A DNA stretch of 64,000 nt from Arthrobacter hankyongi (GTDB taxonomy: Bacteria; Actinomycetota; Actinomycetes; Actinomycetales; Micrococcaceae): the NCBI RefSeq assembly GCF_022012395.1, contig NZ_JAKLTQ010000014.1:1-64000 (forward strand), given 5' to 3'. Shown here one piece after another: positions 8,166 to 16,287 of the stretch (within the stretch, counting starts at the first letter, position 1; each line of letters opens with the position of its first letter). The position numbers and the translations under genes were made by a program. The notes under the pieces were generated by a model. The model was not told the origin of the DNA and ran no database searches. It saw only the letters and a list, made by a program, of their open reading frames with translations.

Positions 8166-9485
8166 TCAACACTTACCAATCGTTGGGGCAGGTACTTTGC
8201 CGGCTGCGGCCACGCCGCCGGTCTGGTTGCTGGCCGGCGGTGCGAGCCGCTCCAGCAAATGGATAACTCTATCCTCAAATCCGCGGCCGCCTTCGTCCGT
8301 CAGGTTGGCCAGCATCCTGACCACGAACCGCATCAGCACCGGCACCGGCATACCCGTGCGCAGGGCGAGCTTCATGACCGCAGGCCGGCCGATCAGCTGG
8401 GCGAAGACGCTGCCGAGGGTGAAATGGCTGCCCCACTTGCCGCGGATCAGGCCAGCGTACCCGGCAAGGGTCCCGTCGAACAGCCGCGGTCCGGCGGCAT
8501 AGGCGTCGGCGATGACGCCGGCGGCGTAGCGGGCGGATTCCATGGCATAGGAGATGCCCTCGCCGTTGAACGGGCTCACCATACCGCCGGCATCCCCGAG
8601 CAGGAGCAGGCCGGGGCTGTAGTGCGGGGTCCGGTTGAAGCCCATCGGCAGGGCCGCCCCACGGATCTGGCCCACCTGGTTCGCCTCGGTGAAGCCCCAC
8701 TCGGCCGGCATACCTGCCGTCCAGTCCCGCAGCACCTGCTTGTAGTCCAGCCGGCCGAACGACTTCGAGGAGTTCAGGATGCCGAGGCCGACGTTGGAGG
8801 TGCCGTCCCCCACGCCGAAAACCCAGCCGTAGCCGGGCAGCGGATTCCCTGCCTTGTCCGGCAGCTCCAGCCAGCCCTCCATCCAGTCGTCCTCGTGGCG
8901 GGGGCTGGAGAAGTAGGTGCGCACCGCTACGCCCAGCGGCCGGTCGTCACGTTTGGCGATCCCCGCGCTAAGCGCGGCACGGGTCGAATTGCCGTCGGCC
9001 GCGAGCACGACGTCGGCGTGGAAGTCCCGGGTTTCCCCGGTCTTGCGTCCGGCGGCGTCGAGCAGCCCGGCCCGCACGCCGGTGACCCGCCCGGCGTCGT
9101 CCCGGAGCACAGTGGTCACCGAGTGGTGCTCGAGCACCGTGGCGCCGGCGGCCTGGGCGTGCCGGGCCAGCGCCTCGTCGAACCCGAGGCGGGTGCGGAT
9201 CAGGCCGTAGCCGGGGAAATCGCCCAGCTCCGGCCAGGGCAGCTCCAGCTGCCGGCCGCCGGCGATCAGCCGCAGGCCCTTGTTCCGCCGCCAGCCGGCC
9301 GACTCGGGGTGCGGCAGCCCCAGCAACTGGAGCTCGCGCACCGCGCGCGGGGTCAGCCCGTCGCCGCAGACCTTTTCCCGCGGGAAGGCGGTCTTCTCCA
9401 GCACCGTCACGTCGATCCCGGCCTTGGCCAGGTGGTATGCGGCCGTCGACCCGGCGGGTCCGGCACCGACAATCAGGACCGGCAC
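8166..9485 (-). CDS. geranylgeranyl reductase family FAD-dependent oxidoreductase
   Basis: A 439-residue flavoprotein. It starts almost directly with the FAD-binding Rossmann motif (VPVLIVGAGPAGSTAAYHLAKAGIDVTVLEK), then EKVCGDGLTPRAV, and the second FAD contact GDAGGMVSPFNGEGISYAMESARYAA. Mycobacterial relatives (MenJ) saturate one isoprene unit of the menaquinone tail, and a position between menG and a polyprenyl synthase fits that role. The start chosen is GTG 9485, one base after the menG TGA (TGA-C-GTG), which implies translational coupling; no other start exists in frame downstream of menG. Enzymatic specificity is inferred. Confidence 0.88.
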   Translation of the reverse strand: MPVLIVGAGPAGSTAAYHLAKAGIDVTVLEKTAFPREKVCGDGLTPRAVRELQLLGLPHPESAGWRRNKGLRLIAGGRQLELPWPELGDFPGYGLIRTRLGFDEALARHAQAAGATVLEHHSVTTVLRDDAGRVTGVRAGLLDAAGRKTGETRDFHADVVLAADGNSTRAALSAGIAKRDDRPLGVAVRTYFSSPRHEDDWMEGWLELPDKAGNPLPGYGWVFGVGDGTSNVGLGILNSSKSFGRLDYKQVLRDWTAGMPAEWGFTEANQVGQIRGAALPMGFNRTPHYSPGLLLLGDAGGMVSPFNGEGISYAMESARYAAGVIADAYAAGPRLFDGTLAGYAGLIRGKWGSHFTLGSVFAQLIGRPAVMKLALRTGMPVPVLMRFVVRMLANLTDEGGRGFEDRVIHLLERLAPPASNQTGGVAAAGKVPAPTIGKC

Positions 9486-9486
9486 G

Positions 9487-10248
9487 TCAGAATGCTGCCC
9501 GGGTGCCGCGGTGCCGCAGCGCGTCCTGCGCGCCGGCGTTGGCGGCCTCGTCCCGGCCGGGCTTCCGCGCCCGGTGGACGGCCACGATGCCGCCGCTGAG
9601 GTTGCGGTAGGCCACTTCCTGCCAGCCCGCCGCCGCGATCCGGGCGGCCAGCTCGTCCTGGTCGGGCCAGGCCCGGATGGATTCGGCCAAGTAGACATAG
9701 GAGTCCGGGTTGGACGAGATCTTGCTGGCGATGGCCGGCAGCGCCCGCATCAGGTACTCGGTGTACATGGTGCGCCAGAGCGGCACCACGGGGGTGGAGA
9801 ACTCGGCGATCACCAGGCGTCCGCCCGGTTTGACCACCCGGAACATTTCCGCCAGCGCGGCCGCCGGCTCGTTTACGTTGCGCAGGCCGAAGGAAATGGT
9901 CGCCGCATCGAAGGAGTTGTCGGCGAACGGCAGCCGGGTGGCATCGCCGGCGACGAAGTCGATGTCCGGCCGGCGGCGCTTGCCCACCCGCAGCATGCCC
10001 AGCGAGAAGTCGCAGGCAACCACGTGCACACCGGCGTCGGCATAGGGCTCGCTGGACGTACCGGTGCCGGCGGCCAAGTCCAGTACCTTCTGGCCCCGGC
10101 TGGCCCCTACCGCCTCGACCACGATGCGCCGCCACCGCCGGGCCTGCCCCATCGAAAGGACATCATTGACCACGTCGTACTTGGGGGCAACGCCGTCAAA
10201 CATGGCGGCTACTTCATCCGGGCGCTTGTCCAACGATGCACGATTCAC
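9487..10248 (-). CDS. menG: demethylmenaquinone methyltransferase
   Basis: A 253-residue SAM-dependent methyltransferase of the UbiE/MenG family. It carries out the last step of menaquinone synthesis, methylating the naphthoquinone ring. Motifs are [20 protein letters not shown] (N-terminal family signature), [12 protein letters not shown] (SAM motif I), [11 protein letters not shown] (UbiE signature 2) and [16 protein letters not shown]. The C-terminal 20 residues are a poorly conserved tail. It heads a three-gene leftward operon. GTG 10248 lies six bases after a GATACT box, which suggests a leaderless mRNA; it is divergent from menF. Confidence 0.94.
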   Translation of the reverse strand: MNRASLDKRPDEVAAMFDGVAPKYDVVNDVLSMGQARRWRRIVVEAVGASRGQKVLDLAAGTGTSSEPYADAGVHVVACDFSLGMLRVGKRRRPDIDFVAGDATRLPFADNSFDAATISFGLRNVNEPAAALAEMFRVVKPGGRLVIAEFSTPVVPLWRTMYTEYLMRALPAIASKISSNPDSYVYLAESIRAWPDQDELAARIAAAGWQEVAYRNLSGGIVAVHRARKPGRDEAANAGAQDALRHRGTRAAF

Positions 10249-10304
10249 CGGACCAGTATCTCAAAGTTCTGCCGCAAAGTTTCGCCCGAGTAGGCTTAAT
10301 GACC
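10249..10304. promoter_or_regulatory. divergent menG/menF promoter region
   Basis: Only 56 bp separate the two start codons. On the minus strand, GATACT (10260-10255) precedes the menG GTG by six bases. On the plus strand, TAGGCT (10291-10296) precedes the menF ATG 10305 by eight bases, with TTCTGC at 10267-10272 as a possible -35. The two promoters therefore overlap back to back. Confidence 0.55.
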
Positions 10305-11702
10305 ATGACCTTCCCGCTGTCCGCCCCCTCCGGCGTGCCCGAAACCCCGCCGGCCGCTGCGGATGTCCCCGTCCGGGACGCTGCCGCGCAGCTGCTGCCG
10401 GGCACCCTGCGCGGCATCACGATCCCGTGGCCGGCGCTGCCGGATGCCGCCGGGCTGCTGGACTACCTGATGCGCGACGACGTGCTCTGCTGGGTGCGGC
10501 GGGACGGCGGGCTCGTGGGCTTCGGCGAAGCCGCACGCTTCACCACCACGGGACCGGGACGCTTCCGCGAGGCGGCCGCCTGGTGGCGCACCGTCAGCGC
10601 GCAGGCCCAGGTCCGCAACCTGGTCCAGGGCCCGGGCACCGGCGCCATGGCCTTCGGTTCCTTCGCCTTCTCCCGAACCTCCGGACACCAGTCCCGGCTG
10701 ATCGTGCCGTCGGTGCTGGTGGGGCTGGACGGGGACCGCGGCTGGCTGACCTACCTGAGCTGCGATCCCGACGCCGAACTGGACGCCGCGGCCGCCGAAG
10801 CGGCCCTGGGTGGCTGGCTGGAGGCCGCCTCCCCCGGCCGGACCCGGGACAGCACCGACCGGCTGGTTTCCGGCCAGGTCTCTGAGCAGGACTACCGGGC
10901 GGCCGTTGCCGCCGGCGTCAAGCGCATCGAACGCGGCGAATTGAGCAAGCTGGTGCTGGCCCGCGACGTTGTCGCCGAACTGTCCTCGCCAATCGCCACC
11001 GCGCAGGTGCTGCGCGAACTCGCGGTGCGCTACCAGGACTGCTGGACCTACGGCGTGGACGGACTGATCGGTTCCACTCCGGAAATGCTGATCAAGGTGG
11101 AGGACAATGTGGCGCGCGCCCGGGTGCTCGCCGGCACGCTGGACCGCGACAACACCCGCAAGCTTGAGGGCGAAAGCGATGCCGGTTATGCCCAGCGGGT
11201 GCTGGCCGGCTCGGAGAAGCAGCGGCACGAGCACCAGATCGCCATCGACTCGCTCACCCGCAAACTCGAACCCTATACTTCGGCCATGACCTCGCACAGC
11301 GAGCCGTTCGTGCTGCAGCTGCCCAACGTCTGGCACCTGGCCTCGGATGTCTCCGCGGAACTGGCCGCCGGACCCGGGCCGGCGCCGTCGTCGCTGGAAC
11401 TGGCCGAAGCCGTGCACCCCACCGCCGCCGTCTGCGGCTCCCCCACCGAGGTGGCCGGGGCGCTGATCCGCGAACTGGAGGGCATGGACCGCGGCCCCTA
11501 TGCCGGGCCGGTCGGCTGGACCGATGCCGCCGGCAACGGCGAATGGGGCATCGCGCTGCGCGGGGCCGTGGTGGAATCCCCGACCCGGGCGCGCCTCTAT
11601 GCCGGCTGCGGCATCGTCGAGGGGTCCACGCCCGAGGCGGAACTGGCGGAGACCTGGGCCAAGTTCCGGCCCATGCTGGAGGCACTGGACCTGCACCGGT
11701 AA
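10305..11702 (+). CDS. menF: isochorismate synthase
   Basis: A 465-residue chorismate-binding enzyme that isomerises chorismate to isochorismate, the first committed step to menaquinone. The C-terminal two thirds is the chorismate-utilising fold, with ELSKLVLARDV, DGLIGSTPEML, AGTLDRDN, HPTAAVCGSPTEVA, GPYAGPVGW and YAGCGIVEGSTPEAE. The Mg2+- and substrate-binding pattern is intact. ATG 10305 is chosen because the probable -10 box lies just upstream; ATG 10299 is also possible. A siderophore isochorismate synthase (EntC/DhbC) has the same signature, but divergence from menG and the many men genes nearby favour MenF. Confidence 0.9.
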   Translation: MTFPLSAPSGVPETPPAAADVPVRDAAAQLLPGTLRGITIPWPALPDAAGLLDYLMRDDVLCWVRRDGGLVGFGEAARFTTTGPGRFREAAAWWRTVSAQAQVRNLVQGPGTGAMAFGSFAFSRTSGHQSRLIVPSVLVGLDGDRGWLTYLSCDPDAELDAAAAEAALGGWLEAASPGRTRDSTDRLVSGQVSEQDYRAAVAAGVKRIERGELSKLVLARDVVAELSSPIATAQVLRELAVRYQDCWTYGVDGLIGSTPEMLIKVEDNVARARVLAGTLDRDNTRKLEGESDAGYAQRVLAGSEKQRHEHQIAIDSLTRKLEPYTSAMTSHSEPFVLQLPNVWHLASDVSAELAAGPGPAPSSLELAEAVHPTAAVCGSPTEVAGALIRELEGMDRGPYAGPVGWTDAAGNGEWGIALRGAVVESPTRARLYAGCGIVEGSTPEAELAETWAKFRPMLEALDLHR

Positions 11703-11758
11703 CAGGGCCGCCCTTGTTGCCTTATATGCAATTCCTGTAGCCTGTGATGCACATCTCC

Positions 11759-11775
11759 TGTGACGTATTGTTACA
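11759..11775. promoter_or_regulatory. 17-bp imperfect dyad upstream of the amino acid ABC transporter
   Basis: TGTGACGTATTGTTACA is a near-symmetric site with two GTNAC half-sites ten bases apart, about 45 bp before the solute-binding protein gene. GTNAC half-sites are part of the actinobacterial GlnR box, but the spacing here is a base short, so nitrogen control is only a suggestion. The rest of 11703-11818 is the transporter leader. Confidence 0.35.
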
Positions 11776-11818
11776 GCTACACTTAAGCCTGTTTTCACCC
11801 GCGTAGAAGAGGTAGCAC

Positions 11819-12625
11819 ATGCGAGTCCGCGTTTCGATTGCCGCCAGGCTCCTGGCCGTCCTGGCTGCCGGCAGCCTGTCCTTGACCGCCTGCGGCAGCG
11901 GATCCTCCACCGGCGGCAGCAGCCCGGCCGCGGGCAATGAACTGGGCCTGATCACGCCCGGCACGCTGACCGTGTGCTCGGACATCCCCTACCCGCCGTT
12001 CGAGTTCGAAAAGGGCGGCGAATACACCGGGTTCGACATGGACATGATCCGTACGATCGCCGACGGCCTGGGCCTGAAGACCGAGATCAAGGACGTGGGC
12101 TTCGACGGCCTGCAGTCCGGTGCGTCGCTGGCAGCGGGCCAGTGCGACCTGGGGGCCAGCGCCATCACCATCACCGAGGAGCGGAAGAAGAACATCGGGC
12201 TTTCGGATCCGTACTACGATTCGCTGCAGTCGCTGCTGGTGCCCGCCGACTCGGCGGTCAAGACCAAGGCGGATCTGGCCGGCAAGAAGGTCGGCGTGCA
12301 GCAGGGCACCACCGGCGAGGCCTACGCCCGCAAAAACCTGCCCAGCGATGCCCAGATCCTGGCCTATCCCTCGGATGCCGAGCTCTTCCCGGCCCTGCAG
12401 TCCGGCAACGTCGACGCCGTGCTGCAGGACTACCCGGTGAACCTGGGCCACACCGAGGGCGGCAAATACAAGATCGTCGAAAAGTACCAGACCGACGAAC
12501 ACTACGGCTTCGCGGTCAAGAAGACCGGCAGCGAGGAACTGCTCAAGGCGGTCAACACCCAACTGGCCGAACTCAAGAAGAACGGCAAGTACCAGGAAAT
12601 CTACGACAAGTACTTCACGGAGTAA
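11819..12625 (+). CDS. polar amino acid ABC transporter, substrate-binding lipoprotein
   Basis: A 268-residue lipoprotein with a signal peptide ending in the lipobox LTAC (Cys25), so it should be anchored to the outer face of the membrane. The mature part is an SBP_bac_3 domain: GTLTVCSDIPYPPFEF, GEYTGFDMDMI, DLGASAITITEERKKNIGLSDPYY, and KADLAGKKVGVQQGTTGE. GAGG lies before ATG 11819. It is the first gene of a binding protein-permease-ATPase operon. The substrate is probably a polar amino acid such as glutamine, glutamate or arginine; this cannot be fixed from sequence. Confidence 0.92.
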   Translation: MRVRVSIAARLLAVLAAGSLSLTACGSGSSTGGSSPAAGNELGLITPGTLTVCSDIPYPPFEFEKGGEYTGFDMDMIRTIADGLGLKTEIKDVGFDGLQSGASLAAGQCDLGASAITITEERKKNIGLSDPYYDSLQSLLVPADSAVKTKADLAGKKVGVQQGTTGEAYARKNLPSDAQILAYPSDAELFPALQSGNVDAVLQDYPVNLGHTEGGKYKIVEKYQTDEHYGFAVKKTGSEELLKAVNTQLAELKKNGKYQEIYDKYFTE

Positions 12626-12628
12626 TCG

Positions 12629-13489
12629 ATGCGCACTGACAGCGGCGTCGCCCCCGGCACCGAGCCCGCAACGAAGACGGGCGCGGCGGCCGGCCGGACC
12701 AGGCTGAAGGCCTCAACGCGCCGGCGGCTGACCCGCGGCGCACTCTACGTCATCTTCGTCCTCGCGGTGCTGCTGGTGGTCTTCCTGGCCGACTGGACGG
12801 CGATCCGGACCAATTTCCTGGACCTGGACGTGGCCCGGGCCATGTTCCCGGACATCATCATCACGGCCACCAAGAACACCATCATCTACACGATCATCGC
12901 CTTCATCGGCGGCCTCGTCCTGGGCCTGATCCTGGCCCTGATGAAGCTTTCCCCGGTGGGGCCGTACCGCTGGGTGGCCACCGGCTACGTGGAACTGTTC
13001 CGCGGCCTGCCGGCGCTGCTGGTCATCTTCGGCTTCGCCTTCGCCGTGCCGATCGCCTTCAACTGGCGTCCGCCGGGCGGCAGCGCCGGGGCCGGACTGA
13101 TCGCGCTGATCATCGTCTCGGCGGCCTACATCGCCGAAACCATCCGCGCGGGCATCCAGGCGGTGCCCGCCGGGCAGGTCGAAGCGGCCCGTTCACTGGG
13201 CATGGGCCCGGCATGGACCATGGTGTCGGTGGTGCTGCCGCAGGCTTTCCGCATCGTCACCCCGCCGCTGACCAACGAGCTGGTCATCCTGATCAAGGAC
13301 ACCTCGCTGCTGTTCATCGCCGGCATGACCCTGGGCGACCGGGAACTGACCACGTTCGCCCGCGACTCGGTCTCGCAGCAGGCCAACTCCACGCCGCTGG
13401 TGGTCGCCGCGCTCATGTACCTGATCATCACGCTCCCGCTGACCCGGCTCGTTGCCTGGCTGGAGCACCACAACAAGAGAGGCCGGTAG
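12629..13489 (+). CDS. polar amino acid ABC transporter permease
   Basis: A 286-residue inner-membrane permease of the HisM/GlnP type. It has a basic cytosolic N-terminus (about 1-35), then membrane segments beginning TRGALYVIFVLAVLLVV, and the family motif YVELFRGLPALLVIF. The EAA loop is ETIRAGIQAVPAGQVEAARSLGMGP, which contacts the ATPase. It starts three bases after the binding-protein stop. One permease gene is present, so the transporter probably uses a homodimer. Confidence 0.92.
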   Translation: MRTDSGVAPGTEPATKTGAAAGRTRLKASTRRRLTRGALYVIFVLAVLLVVFLADWTAIRTNFLDLDVARAMFPDIIITATKNTIIYTIIAFIGGLVLGLILALMKLSPVGPYRWVATGYVELFRGLPALLVIFGFAFAVPIAFNWRPPGGSAGAGLIALIIVSAAYIAETIRAGIQAVPAGQVEAARSLGMGPAWTMVSVVLPQAFRIVTPPLTNELVILIKDTSLLFIAGMTLGDRELTTFARDSVSQQANSTPLVVAALMYLIITLPLTRLVAWLEHHNKRGR

Positions 13490-13492
13490 GCC

Positions 13493-14284
13493 ATGGCTAC
13501 GGAACTTCCCGCCGACCAGCCGCTGCACACCTCCCGGGCCAAGGGGCCGGCCGCCGTGCCGGCCATAGAAGTGCGCAACCTGTGCAAGAGCTTCGGTGAC
13601 AACGCAGTCCTGAAAGGGATCGACTTCCATGTGGACCAGGGCGAGGTGGTCTGCGTCATCGGCCCCTCGGGCTCGGGCAAGTCCACCCTGCTGCGCTGCG
13701 TGAACCGGCTGGAGGAACCCACCAGCGGCACCGTGCTGGTGGAAGGCGTGGATATCACCGACCCGGAGACGGACTTGGACGCGGTCCGGACCCGGATCGG
13801 TATGGTCTTCCAGCAGTTCAACCTGTTCCCGCACCTGTCCGTGCTGCGCAACCTGACCCTGGCCCAGCAGCGCGCCAAGAAGCGGGGCAAGGCCGAGGCC
13901 ATCGAGATTGCCCGGAAGAACCTGGCCAAGGTGGGTCTGGCCCACCGTGAAGATGCCTACCCGGCCCAGCTCTCCGGCGGCCAGCAGCAGCGTGTGGCCA
14001 TCGCCCGTGCCCTGTCGATGAACCCGGACATGATGCTCTTCGACGAGCCCACCAGCGCGCTGGACCCGGAGCTGGTGGGGGACGTGCTCGAAGTCATGCG
14101 TCAGCTGGCCGCCGAGGGCATGACCATGATGGTGGTCACGCACGAGATGGGCTTTGCCCGCGAGGTGGGTGACCGGCTGGTCTTTATGGACGGCGGCGTG
14201 GTGGTCGAGCAAGGCGACCCGCGCGAGGTGCTCGGCAACCCGCAGCACGAGCGGACCCAGGCCTTCCTCTCCAAGGTCCTCTGA
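13493..14284 (+). CDS. polar amino acid ABC transporter ATP-binding protein
   Basis: A 263-residue ATPase of the GlnQ/HisP group. It shows Walker [14 protein letters not shown], the Q-loop [15 protein letters not shown], signature [16 protein letters not shown], Walker [15 protein letters not shown] and the switch His in [12 protein letters not shown]. About 25 extra residues precede the domain. It follows the permease after three bases and closes the operon, which then ends at a strong hairpin. Confidence 0.94.
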   Translation: MATELPADQPLHTSRAKGPAAVPAIEVRNLCKSFGDNAVLKGIDFHVDQGEVVCVIGPSGSGKSTLLRCVNRLEEPTSGTVLVEGVDITDPETDLDAVRTRIGMVFQQFNLFPHLSVLRNLTLAQQRAKKRGKAEAIEIARKNLAKVGLAHREDAYPAQLSGGQQQRVAIARALSMNPDMMLFDEPTSALDPELVGDVLEVMRQLAAEGMTMMVVTHEMGFAREVGDRLVFMDGGVVVEQGDPREVLGNPQHERTQAFLSKVL

Positions 14285-14312
14285 ATCCCCGGGCCGGCCT
14301 ACGCCGGCGCGC

Positions 14313-14376
14313 AAAATCCCTCGTTCCGGGATCCTGCTGGAGAAAATTCCTGCAGGATCCCGGAACGAGGGATTTT
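14313..14376. terminator. perfect 25-bp hairpin, bidirectional terminator
   Basis: Perfect 25-base arms (14313-14337 and 14352-14376) start with AAAATCCCTC and end with GAGGGATTTT around a 14-base loop, giving a U-run in both directions. It lies between the convergent ABC transporter operon and menD. It is followed by a short direct repeat, TTTTGTGTTGGAGTT, at about 14373 and 14392. Confidence 0.85.
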
Positions 14377-14425
14377 GTGTTGGAGTTGCGGTTTTGTGTT
14401 GGAGTTTGGGGAAAGCGGTGGGGCG

Positions 14426-16123
14426 TCACAGCGGGCGGCGGCCCACAGCGTCCCGGACCGCTTCGCGGACGCGCGTGTGCAGCCGGCGCAGCCCGGCCCG
14501 GTCGGTGCGGATCTCCACGATGCCACGGCCGGTGAACTCCTCTTTGAGCACCGGCTCCAGCTGCGCCCGGTCCTGCACGAGCCGGTAGTCCAGGCCGTAG
14601 GCGGTGGCCAGCTGGGCGATTCCGACCCGGTGCGGGGTTCCGAAGAGCCGTTCGACGGCGGCGGCGTAGCGCGGCCGTCCGGCCACCTCGCCATGTTCGA
14701 GCAGCGAGAAAATCCCGCCGCCGGCGTCGTTGAGCACCACCAGCTGCAGGTCCGGTTCCGCTTCCCCATCGCCGAGCAGCAGCCCGCCGGCGTCATGCAG
14801 GAAGGTCAGGTCCCCGACCAGGGCCCGGGTCCGCTCCCCTGCGCCCAGGGCGATCCCGGTGGCCGTGGCGGTGGTGCCGTCGATCCCGGCCAGCCCGCGG
14901 TTGGCGTGGACCACGCATTGCGGGTCGGGCTGCGGCCGGCCGGCCAAATCCACATCGCGGATGGTGTTCGAGGAGCCCAGGACCAGCCGGCCCCGGGTGT
15001 GCTGCCAGACCGCTGCGGCGGCTTCGAAACCTGTCAGTTCCGGCCCGCCGGCCAGCACCGTGTCCAAGGCCGCGGCGGCAGCCCGGTCGGCGCGCTGCCA
15101 GTCCTCAAGCCAGCCGGCCGGGCCTTGGCCGGCGAAGGCGGCCAAGGCCTCGTCCCCGGTGATGATCCGCTCGCGCCTGCGGCCGGGCTGGAACCAGGCC
15201 ACCGGAGCAGGCATAAACAGCGCGGTCTGAACCTGCGGCCGGGACAGCAGGGCCGCCACCGGCCGGGACAGGGTGGGCCGGCCGAAGACCACCACCTTCT
15301 CGATGCCGGCGCCGGCGGTGTCCAGCAGCAGCCGGTATGGTCCGACGGCGTTGGGACCGAACCGCGCGTTCGAGGACGGCTCCGCCAGCAACGGCAGGCC
15401 ATGGGCCCGGGCAAAGGCCTCTGCGTAGCGGCCCGCGCCATGGCCGGCCACCACAACGGTACGGCAGGCTCCGGCCGTGGTGGCCGGCCCCGGCGGCTGG
15501 GCAACCTCCGCAGCCGCCGGCGCTGCGGCTGCGGGAGCCTGTCCGGCGGCCGGGAAACCGTCGTCGTCGGGCGCCGGGAACAGTGGATCGCGGAAGGCAA
15601 GGTTGATGTGCACCGGCCCCGCAGCACCCTGGTGCGGATCCTGCACCGTGCCCAGAGCGGCGAGCAGCCCGCGGCCGAGAGCGCCGGCAGGTTCCGCCCC
15701 GGCCGGGATGTCCACGGCGTAGCGCACATGGCTGCCGAACAGTCCCGGCTGCACCGTGGTCTGGTTGGCTCCGGTCCCGCGCAGTTCCTCGGGTCGGTCC
15801 GCAGAAATGACCACGAGCGGCACCGAGGCGTGGTTGGCTTCCATCACCGCCGGCAGCAACTCGCCGACGGCAGTGCCGGAGGTGGTCACCACTGGGACGG
15901 GCCGGAGCGAGGCCAGCGACAGGCCGAGCGCGGTGAAGCCCGCCGCCCGCTCGTCGATGCGCACGTGCAGGCGCAGCTCGCCGCGGGACTCTGCCTCGGC
16001 CAGCGCATAGGCCAGCGGAGCGCTGCGCGAGCCGGGGGCAACCACCACGTCCCGCACCCCCTCGCGGACCAGGACGGCGACGGCCGAGCGTGCGGCTTCC
16101 ATCGAGCTGAGCAAGGCGTTCAC
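14426..16123 (-). CDS. menD: 2-succinyl-5-enolpyruvyl-6-hydroxy-3-cyclohexene-1-carboxylate synthase
   Basis: A 565-residue thiamine diphosphate enzyme that joins isochorismate and 2-oxoglutarate in menaquinone synthesis. The N-terminal PYR domain has VVVAPGSRSAPLAYAL, IDERAAGFTALGLS and VVTTSGTAVGELLPAVMEA (all strong MenD signatures), followed by ISADRPEELRGTGANQTT. The C-terminal PP domain has ALVGDLTFLHDAGGLL and LVVLNDAGGGIFSLLEHGE, the ThDP-Mg site. The start is GTG 16123, six bases after a TAGGAT box, so it is probably leaderless. A Pro/Ala-rich linker lies around residues 175-205. Confidence 0.95.
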   Translation of the reverse strand: MNALLSSMEAARSAVAVLVREGVRDVVVAPGSRSAPLAYALAEAESRGELRLHVRIDERAAGFTALGLSLASLRPVPVVTTSGTAVGELLPAVMEANHASVPLVVISADRPEELRGTGANQTTVQPGLFGSHVRYAVDIPAGAEPAGALGRGLLAALGTVQDPHQGAAGPVHINLAFRDPLFPAPDDDGFPAAGQAPAAAAPAAAEVAQPPGPATTAGACRTVVVAGHGAGRYAEAFARAHGLPLLAEPSSNARFGPNAVGPYRLLLDTAGAGIEKVVVFGRPTLSRPVAALLSRPQVQTALFMPAPVAWFQPGRRRERIITGDEALAAFAGQGPAGWLEDWQRADRAAAAALDTVLAGGPELTGFEAAAAVWQHTRGRLVLGSSNTIRDVDLAGRPQPDPQCVVHANRGLAGIDGTTATATGIALGAGERTRALVGDLTFLHDAGGLLLGDGEAEPDLQLVVLNDAGGGIFSLLEHGEVAGRPRYAAAVERLFGTPHRVGIAQLATAYGLDYRLVQDRAQLEPVLKEEFTGRGIVEIRTDRAGLRRLHTRVREAVRDAVGRRPL

Positions 16124-16135
16124 CTTCCCATCCTA
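16124..16135 (-). promoter_or_regulatory. -10 element of a leaderless menD promoter
   Basis: On the minus strand TAGGAT (16135-16130) is followed by six bases and then the menD GTG. No ribosome-binding site at a usable distance is present. Confidence 0.6.
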
Positions 16136-16232
16136 GGGCGGAACCGGGCCCCGGGAATCCGGCCGCCGGCGCAGGGTCCGCCGGCAGGCAGCCGGGACAG
16201 GCCGGCTGGCGGCCTCCGGGAACTGGCCGAAA

Positions 16233-16280
16233 CGAACCACGGCCGCGCCCACCCGCCAAGGTGGACGCGGCCGTGGTTCG
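16233..16280 (-). terminator. terminator hairpin after phoX
   Basis: Twenty-one-base arms (16233-16253 and 16260-16280; CGAACCACGGCCGCG and its complement, one mismatch further in) surround a six-base loop, starting eight bases past the phoX stop. It has no U-run but is very stable. Confidence 0.7.
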
Positions 16281-16287
16281 GGCTGCC

